The notes under the pieces: model-generated
What the model saw: the letters and a program-made list of their open reading frames with translations, nothing else
Told to the model about the DNA's origin: nothing
The model's database searches: none
Shown here: piece by piece, positions 7,565 through 15,603 of the stretch
Position numbering within the stretch: position 1 is the stretch's first letter
How the letters are laid out: every line of letters begins with the position of its first letter
Assembly: GCA_002707185.1 (NCBI GenBank)
Contig: PAMF01000030.1
Coordinates: forward strand, 16,794-36,398
DNA: 19,605 nucleotides
Source: Chloroflexota bacterium
GTDB taxonomy: Bacteria > Chloroflexota > Dehalococcoidia > UBA3495
Reading direction: 5' to 3'
Program-made: the position numbers and the translations under genes

Positions 7565-8905
7565 TCAATCCACCTGGTTCGACGGTTGTATGGGAATAGA
7601 TCTGTAGCCATCAGGTAAGGATTCTTCCCAATTAGGGATCTGATGATGGCTAGTGCTTGGAAGTACTAAAATGCATGCTACTCCAACCATGCTGAGCAGC
7701 AAGGAAAGAACCATAGTTAAGGTGAAGTCACCAGTAAAGTTTCTCAGGAGTCCACCTAAGAAGGCTCCTGAAGCCATTCCTGCTCCTGCTCCCATCATTT
7801 GCCACCCGTAGGTTGTCCCTACTGGGGCGTTTCCGTAATATTGGCGGTTGATGATAGGGAAGGCTGTCATTTCTCCTCCGAAACCTATTCCAAATAATAT
7901 CGCGAAGAGATAGAACATCCAAGGGTCGTGTGCTATAAATAATATTAATACAGGGGCTACTTGTAAAAAGAAACAAGCTGCCATTACGCCTTTGCTTCCA
8001 AGGTGTTCTGCTAAAATAGGGATCCCGAATCGCGTAACTGTACTTACGACCTGTAAGGTCACGAAGGCACCAGCAGCTGATGCAGGGGATACGCCACGTT
8101 CCTCAGCCATGGATACTAAGTACAAGATGATAATAGCGTGTCCCGCGCAACCCCAATAATGGATCCCAATTAGATTCCAGAATGCGTGGGTCCGTTGTGC
8201 AGTGCGGATAAATACTTTGTTTCGTACTTGTGCTGCTTCGCCTGTTTGAGATTTTTGAATTGGTTCGTTTGGGTCTGCCCCAAGTGGACGTAAATCTATG
8301 TCACCAGGCTGGTTATAAAACAGCGGAGTTAGTAGAAGTAGTATTAAACCACCGCCAATCCCGGGTATTATGAATGCAGCTTCCAAGCCGAAATTAGTGA
8401 AGATCAGAAATACTATTGGTACTGCTATTAGCGGACCTAGGCCCTGGGATGATTGGAGCAGCCCCATTCCGATGCCCAGATGTGTTCTGAACCATTGAGT
8501 CACAGCGACTGTTAGGGGCACTTGGAATATCGCCATGGATATGCTTAGCAAGATCCCGAAATAAAGATAAAATTGCCACAGATGGTTCATGAACCCCGTG
8601 AGCACCATCCCTGCTATAAAAAGGATTCCTCCAAGGATCATAGTTAGCCGGACTCCGTAGCGATCCCCAAGCCAACCTGAAGGAGGACCAAATAAACCGG
8701 AGACTACCCACTGTATAGAAAAACCAATTCCGACTGCACCGTAGCTCCAACCAAAAGATTCTACTATCCTTGGGATTAAAATACTGGCTGAAGATCGAAA
8801 TGAAGAAGTGCTTAGTCTCATGACGGCGGCGATGCAAACTACGACCCATGCATAATGAATGCTTTTCCCGCCGACCGCCAAAGTATTAGGTCTTAAATTA
8901 ATCAT
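7565..8905 (-). CDS. MFS transporter, 12 membrane segments (first gene of the minus-strand block)
   Basis: A 446-residue major facilitator permease with about twelve hydrophobic segments and the loop 2-3 motif G-W-L-G-D-R-Y-G-V-R (77-86). The N-terminal half resembles monocarboxylate-type carriers (WVVSGLFGPPSGWLGDRYG, then QWFRTHLGIGMGLLQSSQG). The central loop between the halves is about 50 residues and charged. It is the first gene of the putative operon and likely imports the compound opened by the adjacent amidohydrolase; this is inference from position. The ATG at 8903-8905 has AGGA eight bases upstream. Together with the MFS gene at 2120-3469 it gives two carriers in one block, perhaps one for uptake of substrate and one for a product or second substrate. 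Confidence 0.9.
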   Translation of the reverse strand: MINLRPNTLAVGGKSIHYAWVVVCIAAVMRLSTSSFRSSASILIPRIVESFGWSYGAVGIGFSIQWVVSGLFGPPSGWLGDRYGVRLTMILGGILFIAGMVLTGFMNHLWQFYLYFGILLSISMAIFQVPLTVAVTQWFRTHLGIGMGLLQSSQGLGPLIAVPIVFLIFTNFGLEAAFIIPGIGGGLILLLLTPLFYNQPGDIDLRPLGADPNEPIQKSQTGEAAQVRNKVFIRTAQRTHAFWNLIGIHYWGCAGHAIIILYLVSMAEERGVSPASAAGAFVTLQVVSTVTRFGIPILAEHLGSKGVMAACFFLQVAPVLILFIAHDPWMFYLFAILFGIGFGGEMTAFPIINRQYYGNAPVGTTYGWQMMGAGAGMASGAFLGGLLRNFTGDFTLTMVLSLLLSMVGVACILVLPSTSHHQIPNWEESLPDGYRSIPIQPSNQVD

Positions 8906-8919
8906 TGATTGTTCCTACG

Positions 8920-8959
8920 ATCATAGTATTATCCTGATTCGAAATCATATATATGTCAA
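8920..8959 (-). promoter_or_regulatory. Possible promoter of the seven-gene minus-strand block
   Basis: On the minus strand a perfect TTGACA (8959-8954) lies upstream of the first MFS gene. The best -10-like hexamers after it are GATAAT (8933-8928, spacer 20, longer than ideal) and TATGAT (8925-8920, too far for this -35). The region is AT-rich and within 50 bases of the start codon. The assignment is tentative because of the spacing. Confidence 0.25.
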
Positions 8960-9028
8960 GAGAGATGGTTGATAGAATATCGGCATTACATTCGGGTGTT
9001 TACTGTGAACGGATGATTATGTACTTGT

Positions 9029-9057
9029 TTGACAGAGTTAAGTGTAAAGCTTAGTCT
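9029..9057 (+). promoter_or_regulatory. Possible -35/-10 of the copper ATPase gene
   Basis: A perfect TTGACA (9029-9034) is followed after 17 bases by TAGTCT (9052-9057), which matches the -10 consensus at only three positions. Such a poor -10 would suit an activator-dependent promoter, but it may also be chance. It is the best -35 in the divergent intergenic region upstream of copA. Confidence 0.22.
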
Positions 9058-9072
9058 TCACTCAAAATTGGT

Positions 9073-9096
9073 ACCTGAGATTGCTAATCCTCAGGT
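9073..9096. promoter_or_regulatory. 24-bp inverted repeat in the copA leader, possible operator
   Basis: The arms ACCTGAG (9073-9079) and CTCAGGT (9090-9096) are perfect inverted repeats with a 10-base centre. The repeat lies about 85 bases before the copA start and just downstream of the candidate promoter. It could be a site for a dimeric repressor or activator, or an RNA hairpin. No copper regulator gene (CsoR, CueR, CopY) is in the window, and the 7-10-7 spacing does not match the tight dyads of MerR-type sites, so the regulator is unknown. Confidence 0.4.
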
Positions 9097-9181
9097 GGGA
9101 AATCCGCTTCGTTCTACCAAAGTATAGATAGCGTTCAGTAATTAGTTGGTTGAGGATTTTACTGGCTGTAAATTAATTAGT

Positions 9182-11497
9182 ATGACAACTATGAAAACGA
9201 CTTTTGGGGTAGGTGGAATGACTTGTGCTGCATGTGTTAGCCATGTCGAACATTCGTTAGTCCAAGTAAAAGGCGTGGTTAAGGTCTCAGTAAATTTGGC
9301 TACCGAAAAGGCATTGGTTGAATATGATCCTACTGCCACAAATATTTCCAATTTTAGTCATGCGGTGCAATCAGCAGGCTATCGAGTTGAGGGGAGTGAG
9401 TCGGAGATTTTAGATACTGCCTTCGAATTGGAACGGTTGTCGAAAAATCACGAAATACGAGACTTATGGCGGAAGTTTTTGTTTTCGATAGTGGTCGGAT
9501 TAATTTTGATGGCCGGAACAATGGAGGTATTGCCATGGTCTTCTTGGATCTCTAATGGGACCCTTTATCCATTTTTATTGTGGGTCTTGGCTACACCAGT
9601 TCAGTTTTGGGCGGGATGGCAGTTTTATGTTTCAGGAATAGGAGCAATTCGGCACGGAACGGCTAACATGCATACGTTAATAGCGCTGGGTACGAGCGTC
9701 GCATATGGCTATAGTGCTGTTATCACAACCTTGAACGTGAGTCACCCAGAGGTTATCAACTATTTAGGTTTATCTTCTGGGTTATTTTTTGATACTTCCG
9801 CTATTATTATCGCTTTAATTCTGCTAGGCCGTTATTTGGAAGCTCGTGCTAGGAGTCGAACGTCGGATGCGATCCGGAGATTAATAGGGTTAAAGCCTCA
9901 AATGGCTGCTGTTTTGCGAAACGGGGATGAATTCAATCTTCCTGTCGAGGAGGTCGTTGTAGGTGATATTGTCTTCGTTCGACCAGGGGAAAATATTCCT
10001 GTTGATGGCCAGATGATAGAAGGGCACACAACGATAGATGAGTCTATGCTTACAGGGGAAAGCATGCCGGTCGAAAAAAATGTTGGCCAACCAGTTTACG
10101 GCGCAACTTTGAACCTATCAGGGGCCTTTAAATTTGAAGTAACCGCAATTGGGCAACAAACTATGCTTTCCCAAATCATTCAGCACGTTGAAGAGGCCCA
10201 GGGTTCGAAGGCTCCCATTCAGCGATTGGCTGACCGCGTAGCCGCATATTTTGTCCCTGCGATAATGCTGATCAGCCTATCTATGTTTTGTTTCTGGTTA
10301 TTTGCTGCCCCTCCTCCTTCTGTGACTTTCGCTGTCTTAGCGCTGATTTCTATTTTAATAATTGCTTGCCCCTGTGCGTTAGGGCTGGCTACTCCCACAG
10401 CTATAATTGTAGGTACCGGAAAGGGGGCCGAAAAGGGAGTGCTAATTCGTAATGCCGAGACTCTCGAGATTTGTCATAAGGTGGATACAGTAGTTTTTGA
10501 CAAAACAGGAACACTAACTGAGGGCTATCCCAAGGTTGTCGAAATAATAGCGTCCTCTGGGAACACCACGGAATCGGTTGACCGGATTTTATCTTTAGCT
10601 GCATCCTTAGAATTAAATTCTGAGCATCCTCTAGCGAAGTCCGTTGTAGATGAAGCTCGGACGAAGAACATTTCTTTGGCACCCGTGACCGATTTTGAGG
10701 CGATCCCTGGTAATGGCGTAACCGGTAAAATAGCTAGTCAAGAATTTTGGCTCGGCAATATCGCGCTACTGGATTCACTGGGCATTGACTGGTCGATTAT
10801 GCGTCAGGATATTTCATTGCTTACGCTCCAGGGTAAGAGCTTGATGTTGTTAGGGACCAGTGAAGGGATTCAAGGGTTAATCGCTTTAGCAGATGTCTTG
10901 AAACCAGTGTCCTCCGAGGTGGTACGTGATTTGCAAGGCATGGGACTTGAGGTAATGATGTTAACGGGTGACAACGTTAATACAGCAACCGCAATTGCTA
11001 GAGCTGCTGGCATAGCGCGTGTGGAATCTGACGTACTACCTACCGATAAATCAGAAGTCATCAGGAAAATTCAATCAACTGGTAGAGTGGTGGCGATGGT
11101 TGGAGATGGAATTAACGATGCTCCTGCATTGGTACAAGCTGATGTGGGGATCGCTATGGGAACCGGTAGTGACATTGCTATAGAGTCCTCGGATATAACC
11201 TTACTGAAAAGTGATTTACGGACTATTGTATTTGCATTTCATCTTAGTAACAGGACGTTTAAGACTATCAAACAAAATCTATTTTGGGCATTTTTTTATA
11301 ATCTGTTGTTGATTCCAGTAGCGGCCGGGATCTTATATCCTGTTTTTAATATGCTAGGTGGGGTGCCGGAAGGAATGCGGTTACTTTTTGGGACCGAAGG
11401 ATTCTTGAATCCTATGTTAGCTGCCATCGCGATGGCAGCGAGTTCTGTTTCAGTAATTAGCAACTCTTTGAGATTACGTAATCTCAGCTTGCAATAA
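9182..11497 (+). CDS. copA: Cu(I)-exporting P1B-type ATPase
   Basis: A 771-residue heavy-metal P-type ATPase, a typical CopA length with one N-terminal metal-binding domain. In order: an HMA domain (about 5-70) with GMTCAAC (Cys15, Cys18); membrane segments; the actuator motif TGES (291-294); the ion-channel motif Cys396-Pro-Cys398 in the sixth segment; the phosphorylated Asp440 of DKTGTLT; the nucleotide-binding SEHP with His482; GDGINDAP (641-648). The last two membrane segments carry FFYNLL and [12 protein letters not shown], matching the YN and M-x-x-SS signatures of Cu(I)-specific P1B-1 pumps. It moves Cu(I) out of the cytoplasm at the cost of ATP. ATG at 9182 was chosen; ATG 9191 is also possible. 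A TTG further upstream (9146) would add 12 residues without resemblance to the family. The YHS gene follows 43 bases later. Confidence 0.95.
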   Translation: MTTMKTTFGVGGMTCAACVSHVEHSLVQVKGVVKVSVNLATEKALVEYDPTATNISNFSHAVQSAGYRVEGSESEILDTAFELERLSKNHEIRDLWRKFLFSIVVGLILMAGTMEVLPWSSWISNGTLYPFLLWVLATPVQFWAGWQFYVSGIGAIRHGTANMHTLIALGTSVAYGYSAVITTLNVSHPEVINYLGLSSGLFFDTSAIIIALILLGRYLEARARSRTSDAIRRLIGLKPQMAAVLRNGDEFNLPVEEVVVGDIVFVRPGENIPVDGQMIEGHTTIDESMLTGESMPVEKNVGQPVYGATLNLSGAFKFEVTAIGQQTMLSQIIQHVEEAQGSKAPIQRLADRVAAYFVPAIMLISLSMFCFWLFAAPPPSVTFAVLALISILIIACPCALGLATPTAIIVGTGKGAEKGVLIRNAETLEICHKVDTVVFDKTGTLTEGYPKVVEIIASSGNTTESVDRILSLAASLELNSEHPLAKSVVDEARTKNISLAPVTDFEAIPGNGVTGKIASQEFWLGNIALLDSLGIDWSIMRQDISLLTLQGKSLMLLGTSEGIQGLIALADVLKPVSSEVVRDLQGMGLEVMMLTGDNVNTATAIARAAGIARVESDVLPTDKSEVIRKIQSTGRVVAMVGDGINDAPALVQADVGIAMGTGSDIAIESSDITLLKSDLRTIVFAFHLSNRTFKTIKQNLFWAFFYNLLLIPVAAGILYPVFNMLGGVPEGMRLLFGTEGFLNPMLAAIAMAASSVSVISNSLRLRNLSLQ

Positions 11498-11540
11498 CAC
11501 AACTAGGAAGTATTTTAAAGTTGAATTGGAGGTCTGGTAA

Positions 11541-11759
11541 ATGGCTACAGAGATTGATCCTGTTTGTCGAATGGAGGTAGATACTGATAATCCTCCTGGT
11601 GGTGCTAGTGAATACAAGGGCACTTCATATTATTTCTGTGCACCGGGTTGTAAAGTGGTTTTCGACCAGGATCCTGAAAATGTTCTAACGGGTGCTATTC
11701 AAGTAAACATGGGGCAGAAACGATCATTGCTTTCGAGGATATTCGGTAAAAAGTCTTAA
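11541..11759 (+). CDS. Small YHS-domain protein
   Basis: A 72-residue protein that is almost entirely a YHS domain. It starts with DPVCRMEV (6-13) and continues with YKGTSYYFCAPGCKVVF (25-41), so Cys9, Cys33 and Cys37 are the expected metal-binding set. A basic tail (QKRSLLSRIFGKKS) ends the protein. YHS domains occur within or next to copper ATPases and are thought to bind or hand over metal; placement 43 bases after copA supports a copper role in the cytoplasm or at the membrane face. The start is firm: GGAGG (11528-11532) lies eight bases before the ATG. The stop is only five bases from the secA stop on the other strand. Confidence 0.88.
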   Translation: MATEIDPVCRMEVDTDNPPGGASEYKGTSYYFCAPGCKVVFDQDPENVLTGAIQVNMGQKRSLLSRIFGKKS

Positions 11760-11764
11760 TATCT

Positions 11765-14389
11765 TTAACCACAACAGCGTTTGTATTTTTTCCCGCTGCC
11801 GCAAGGGCAGGGTGCGTTCCTGCCGATTTTATTTCCGGTTGAGCCGACGTTCTGAGATCCTCTAAATTGTGTCATTGGTGTTTGTTGTGGGGCCGAGTTG
11901 GCCCTTCGTCTGCCCGCAGGTGCAGCGGGATTTGTAGTAGTTACGTGAAACAAAGAATTTACAACGTCTGTTTGCATTCGCTCCAGTAATTCTTGAAAGG
12001 TCTTATGCCCTTCGGTGCGGTATACGACTAGAGGATCTCTTTGACCATAAGCATGTAATCCAATCCCAGTTCGGAGGTTTTCCATAGAAGTCAGATGATT
12101 TACCCAATGGACATCAATGGAACGTAGCAATAGTAAACGTTCGAGAATCCTCATGTCATTTGAGCCGAGGTCTTCTTCTCGATCATTGTAAATGTGATCG
12201 GCGTGGTCAGCTAATAATGTTAACAATTGTTGTTGGTTATATTTGTAAACCTTCTCTTCTTCATCTAATTCTGATGGTAAAGGGCAGATGGTACCAAGGT
12301 CCGATATAAAATTTCCAACATCCCAGTCATCGGGATGTCGTCCGGGCAAGTTCTTCTGAATCAACCGAGTAAATTCCGCGACCAGCATCTCTACGATTTT
12401 ATCTCTCAGGCCTGTTTCGGCAAGGATACGGTGGCGATCGTTGTATATAAGCTCTCTTTGTCGGTTCAGAACGTCATCATAATCTAAGAGGTGCTTTCTG
12501 ATATCGAAGTGATAACCTTCTACCTTGACTTGAGCGTTCTGTATAGATTTAGTAATTAACCGATTTTCTATAGGGGCGGTTTCATCAATGCCTGTCCATC
12601 CCATGAAGGATTTAATTTTCTCTCCGCCAAATCTCTGCATCAACTCGTCTTCTAGAGAGACATAAAATTGAGTGCTACCGGGATCTCCTTGGCGTCCGGC
12701 TCTTCCTCTAAGCTGATTGTCAATTCTTCTAGCATCATGATGTTCGGTTCCTAACACATGTAGACCGCCGAGTTGGACCACCTCATCGTGCTCTTTATTC
12801 CAGTCGATCCGTTCGGTGTCACTTCCCCCAAGAACTATATCTGTTCCCCTTCCCGCCATGTTAGTTGAGACAGTCACCGCACCTATTCTGCCGGCTTGAG
12901 ATACTATAGACGCTTCATGTTCATGGTTTTTAGCGTTAAGAATCTGGTGCAATACACCCTGATTTTTTAACCGGTCACTGAGGTCCTCGGATGCTTCCAC
13001 TGAGGTAGTTCCTATTAAAACAGGTCTACCAGTTTCATGAATTCGAATTATATCTTCTACAATGGCTTTCCATTTAGCGGTGCTACTTTGGAAGACGAGA
13101 TCAGAATTTTCCTCACGTGCTGGGGGGAGATTGGTGGGAACAGTCGCCACTTCTAATCCATATATCTTGTAAAATTCATCGGCTTCCGTAGCTGCTGTAC
13201 CTGTCATCCCTGCTAGTTTTTTATACATGCGGAAATAATTTTGGAGAGTTATGGTTGCGTAGGTGACGCTTTCCCGTTGAATGTTGAGCCCTTCTTTTGC
13301 CTCTACTGCTTGGTGAAGTCCGTCAGACCATCGACGACCGGGTTGAAGACGTCCCGTGAATTCATCAACGATGACTACTTCCCCATTTTGAACTACATAT
13401 TCTTTGTCCCTGTTTTTTTGTATTTGAGCGGTCAATGAATTTTCAATATAGTGAACCAGATGAAAATTTTCAGGGTCGTATAAATTTCCTACCTTAGTCC
13501 ATTGCTCCATCTTGCTAATGCCCTCAGGAGTCATTGAAATGGCTTGCGACCGTTCGTCGATGGAATAATCGAATTCTGCCTGTAGTCTTGGCGCCAATTT
13601 GGCGAACGTGTAGTAATGCTGTACTGGTTCTTCGGCAGGCCCACTAATGATCAGTGGGGTTCGAGCTTCGTCGATCAGAATATTGTCAACTTCGTCCACA
13701 ATGGCGTAGTTAAATTGTCTTTGAACTTTTTCCGACACTTCGACACTCATATTATCTCTTAGGTAGTCGAAGCCGAATTCGTTGTTTGTTCCATACAGGA
13801 CGTCAGCAGCATAAGCTTCTGATCTAGTAACCGGTCGGAGAAATTCAATGTGTCCGGAGGGTCTTTTGGGACCTGTCGGTTCTTTGGAATGTGGATCATA
13901 TAAATATGCCTGGTCGTGTTGAAGGCAGCCTACCGATAATCCTAAAGCTTCGTATATCGGACCCATCCAAACGGGGTCTCTCCGAGCTAGGTAATCGTTG
14001 ACAGTAACTACGTGGACTCCTTCTTCGCTCAGAGCGTTTAGGTATACAGCCAGGGTTGCGACGAGAGTCTTGCCTTCTCCAGTTTTCATTTCGGCGATTT
14101 GACCGCGGTGTAGGACTACTCCACCAATAATTTGCACATCATAGTGACGTTGACCTATTTTTCTGTGTGCAGTTTCTCTAACTACAGAGAATGCTTCAGG
14201 TAGTAAGTCGTCTAAGGATTCGCCGATATTAACTCGATGTTTAAATTCCTGTGTCTTCTCTTTTAGTTGAGTATCTGATAACAGCCGAATAGAGTCCTCT
14301 AGGCTGTTTATTTTATTTACAATTGGTAGGATTCTTTCAGCAGCCTTTTCGCTATTGTCCCCAACTATTTTACGCAGTAGAGATACCAT
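11765..14389 (-). CDS. secA: Preprotein translocase ATPase SecA
   Basis: An 874-residue SecA, the motor that pushes unfolded preproteins through SecYEG. Visible parts: Walker A MKTGEGKT (101-108, Lys107); the helicase-like DEVD (232-235) followed by ILIDEARTPLIISG; GMTGTA; TNMAGRGTDI; and QLRGRAGRQGDPGS. The C-terminal SEC-C zinc motif is complete: CPCGSGKKYKRCC with Cys861, Cys863, Cys872 and Cys873. Compared with E. coli SecA there is an extra segment of about 24 residues before EAYAADVLYGTNNE (around 163-190, with YDPHSKEPTG). The start ATG at 14387-14389 fits the normal N-terminus (VSLLRKIVG); the Shine-Dalgarno is poor. The gene is a chromosomal marker and stands alone here, convergent with copA-YHS. 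Confidence 0.98.
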   Translation of the reverse strand: MVSLLRKIVGDNSEKAAERILPIVNKINSLEDSIRLLSDTQLKEKTQEFKHRVNIGESLDDLLPEAFSVVRETAHRKIGQRHYDVQIIGGVVLHRGQIAEMKTGEGKTLVATLAVYLNALSEEGVHVVTVNDYLARRDPVWMGPIYEALGLSVGCLQHDQAYLYDPHSKEPTGPKRPSGHIEFLRPVTRSEAYAADVLYGTNNEFGFDYLRDNMSVEVSEKVQRQFNYAIVDEVDNILIDEARTPLIISGPAEEPVQHYYTFAKLAPRLQAEFDYSIDERSQAISMTPEGISKMEQWTKVGNLYDPENFHLVHYIENSLTAQIQKNRDKEYVVQNGEVVIVDEFTGRLQPGRRWSDGLHQAVEAKEGLNIQRESVTYATITLQNYFRMYKKLAGMTGTAATEADEFYKIYGLEVATVPTNLPPAREENSDLVFQSSTAKWKAIVEDIIRIHETGRPVLIGTTSVEASEDLSDRLKNQGVLHQILNAKNHEHEASIVSQAGRIGAVTVSTNMAGRGTDIVLGGSDTERIDWNKEHDEVVQLGGLHVLGTEHHDARRIDNQLRGRAGRQGDPGSTQFYVSLEDELMQRFGGEKIKSFMGWTGIDETAPIENRLITKSIQNAQVKVEGYHFDIRKHLLDYDDVLNRQRELIYNDRHRILAETGLRDKIVEMLVAEFTRLIQKNLPGRHPDDWDVGNFISDLGTICPLPSELDEEEKVYKYNQQQLLTLLADHADHIYNDREEDLGSNDMRILERLLLLRSIDVHWVNHLTSMENLRTGIGLHAYGQRDPLVVYRTEGHKTFQELLERMQTDVVNSLFHVTTTNPAAPAGRRRANSAPQQTPMTQFRGSQNVGSTGNKIGRNAPCPCGSGKKYKRCCG

Positions 14390-14416
14390 ACATGCCCACT
14401 TTTATCTGGAGTGTTA

Positions 14417-14444
14417 AAAATACTTAGATTAAATAAGTTGTCAG
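14417..14444 (-). promoter_or_regulatory. Possible secA promoter
   Basis: On the minus strand CTGACA (14444-14439) is followed after 16 bases by TATTTT (14422-14417), in an AT-rich stretch 28 bases before the secA ATG. Five and four of six positions match the sigma-70 consensus. The next upstream minus-strand gene ends at 14540, 150 bases away, so an own promoter for secA is plausible. Confidence 0.3.
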
Positions 14445-14539
14445 ACCCTTATTCTATCTAAATCACGCGCAGGTTGCACGTAAAACGGGCTTGTAGCTTT
14501 CTGATATTTACAGTTCGGGCTATAAAGTAAATTAATAAC

Positions 14540-15427
14540 TTACCCTACAACCTCTTTAAATTGTCGGATAGCCTCGATGTGTTCTTCTACTGAATTCAGG
14601 CCGCCGCGACGGGCTTCAACTGTCACTCCTACGGCACCGAGAGCTTCCCAGGCTTTTAGTTCATCTAACCATTCCTCTGGTTGTTTCCCGGAGATTCGAA
14701 TTCTACCTTCGATTCCCACTTGATTGCGTTTCCGCCCTGCTTCTCTTACGTATTTTCTCAAAGTAGTTATAGCTTTCTTCCCTGCTGAATTAGGAGGGAA
14801 ATTTGGGAACCAGCCGTCACTTATTCGAGCTAGCCTACGTAAAACGGCTTCACTGGGTAAGGGGCTATTACTGCTGCCGGCTCCGAGCCAAATAGGTATG
14901 GGCTTCTGGATCGGCAGGGGATTTAGGCCTGCATGGGAAACGCGGTGCCATTTCCCTTCAAAATTGACAACATCCTTAGTCCATAAAGCTCTCAACAGAG
15001 CGATTTGTTCTTCGCTTCGTCGTCCGCGGTTGCGGAAATCTTGGTTGAGAGCTTCGTATTCTACATGATTCCAGCCGACGCCGATTCCGAGTCTAAGGCG
15101 TCCGCCACTTAGTATATCTACCTCAGCTGCTTGCTTCGCTACTAGGGCTGTTTGCCGTTGAGGCAAGATCAAAATTCCGGTAGATAGCCCCATGGTTTTT
15201 GTGATCGCTGCCAAATAACCCATTAAAGCGAAAGGTTCGTGCATAATACTTTCGTGGGTATATGGTGAACCTACAACATGCTCATGGTGCTTATCATCGG
15301 CCCCCAGCACGTGGTCTGCGATAAATAAGTGGGAGTAACCTAATCCTTCCGCCGCTTGGGCATATTCTTTGATAGCGCCCGGATCCGAACCAATTTCGGT
15401 TTGGGGGAATATTGCTCCGATCTGCAC
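14540..15427 (-). CDS. LLM-class F420-dependent oxidoreductase
   Basis: A 295-residue TIM-barrel protein of the luciferase-like monooxygenase superfamily, in the group usually labelled F420-dependent (similar to TIGR03619). Family features are the start MQIGAIFPQTEIG, YSHLFIADHVLG (31-42), the central ILPQRQTALVAKQAAEVDILSGGRLRLGIGVGWN segment, then PIWLGAGS and the C-terminal EEHIEAIRQF. The cofactor is F420 or FMN; sequence alone cannot decide. The substrate is unknown. The start codon is GTG (15425-15427), supported by GAGGTGA six bases upstream. The gene diverges from the Gfo/Idh/MocA gene, sharing a 176-bp intergenic region, and ends 150 bases before secA. Confidence 0.88.
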   Translation of the reverse strand: MQIGAIFPQTEIGSDPGAIKEYAQAAEGLGYSHLFIADHVLGADDKHHEHVVGSPYTHESIMHEPFALMGYLAAITKTMGLSTGILILPQRQTALVAKQAAEVDILSGGRLRLGIGVGWNHVEYEALNQDFRNRGRRSEEQIALLRALWTKDVVNFEGKWHRVSHAGLNPLPIQKPIPIWLGAGSSNSPLPSEAVLRRLARISDGWFPNFPPNSAGKKAITTLRKYVREAGRKRNQVGIEGRIRISGKQPEEWLDELKAWEALGAVGVTVEARRGGLNSVEEHIEAIRQFKEVVG

Positions 15428-15591
15428 TGGTATTCACCTCGTTAACGATAGCTGAAAGTATGCTTGCTAAAGGGAAGAATGGCAATACTTTAGTTGGTCA
15501 ATCCAATTGCTTTTAACGGATTAGGTTCATTCCGGAATCATATATGTAATGCGTCGACTGTCCGTGGTAGGATATGTCTAATCCGGATATA

Positions 15592-15598
15592 GGGGAGG
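15592..15598 (+). promoter_or_regulatory. Ribosome binding site that fixes the start of the Gfo/Idh/MocA gene
   Basis: GGGGAGG lies five bases before ATG 15604. An in-frame ATG at 15574 would add ten residues (MSNPDIGEVG) but would place this strong ribosome site inside the coding region, so 15604 is preferred. Confidence 0.7.
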
Positions 15599-15603
15599 TT
15601 GGT

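Noticed and set aside
8394..8849. Minus-strand open frame of 151 codons within the MFS gene
   Set aside because: It is an alternate frame of the well-supported MFS permease, and the translation lacks any recognisable motif.
9146..9181. TTG start that would extend CopA by 12 residues
   Set aside because: No ribosome site precedes it, and the extra residues are not like CopA N-termini; ATG 9182 starts just before the HMA domain.
14465..14481. Short hairpin ACGCGCA / TGCACGT between the LLM gene and secA
   Set aside because: Seven-base stem with one mismatch or wobble and no T-run on either strand; too weak to call a terminator.
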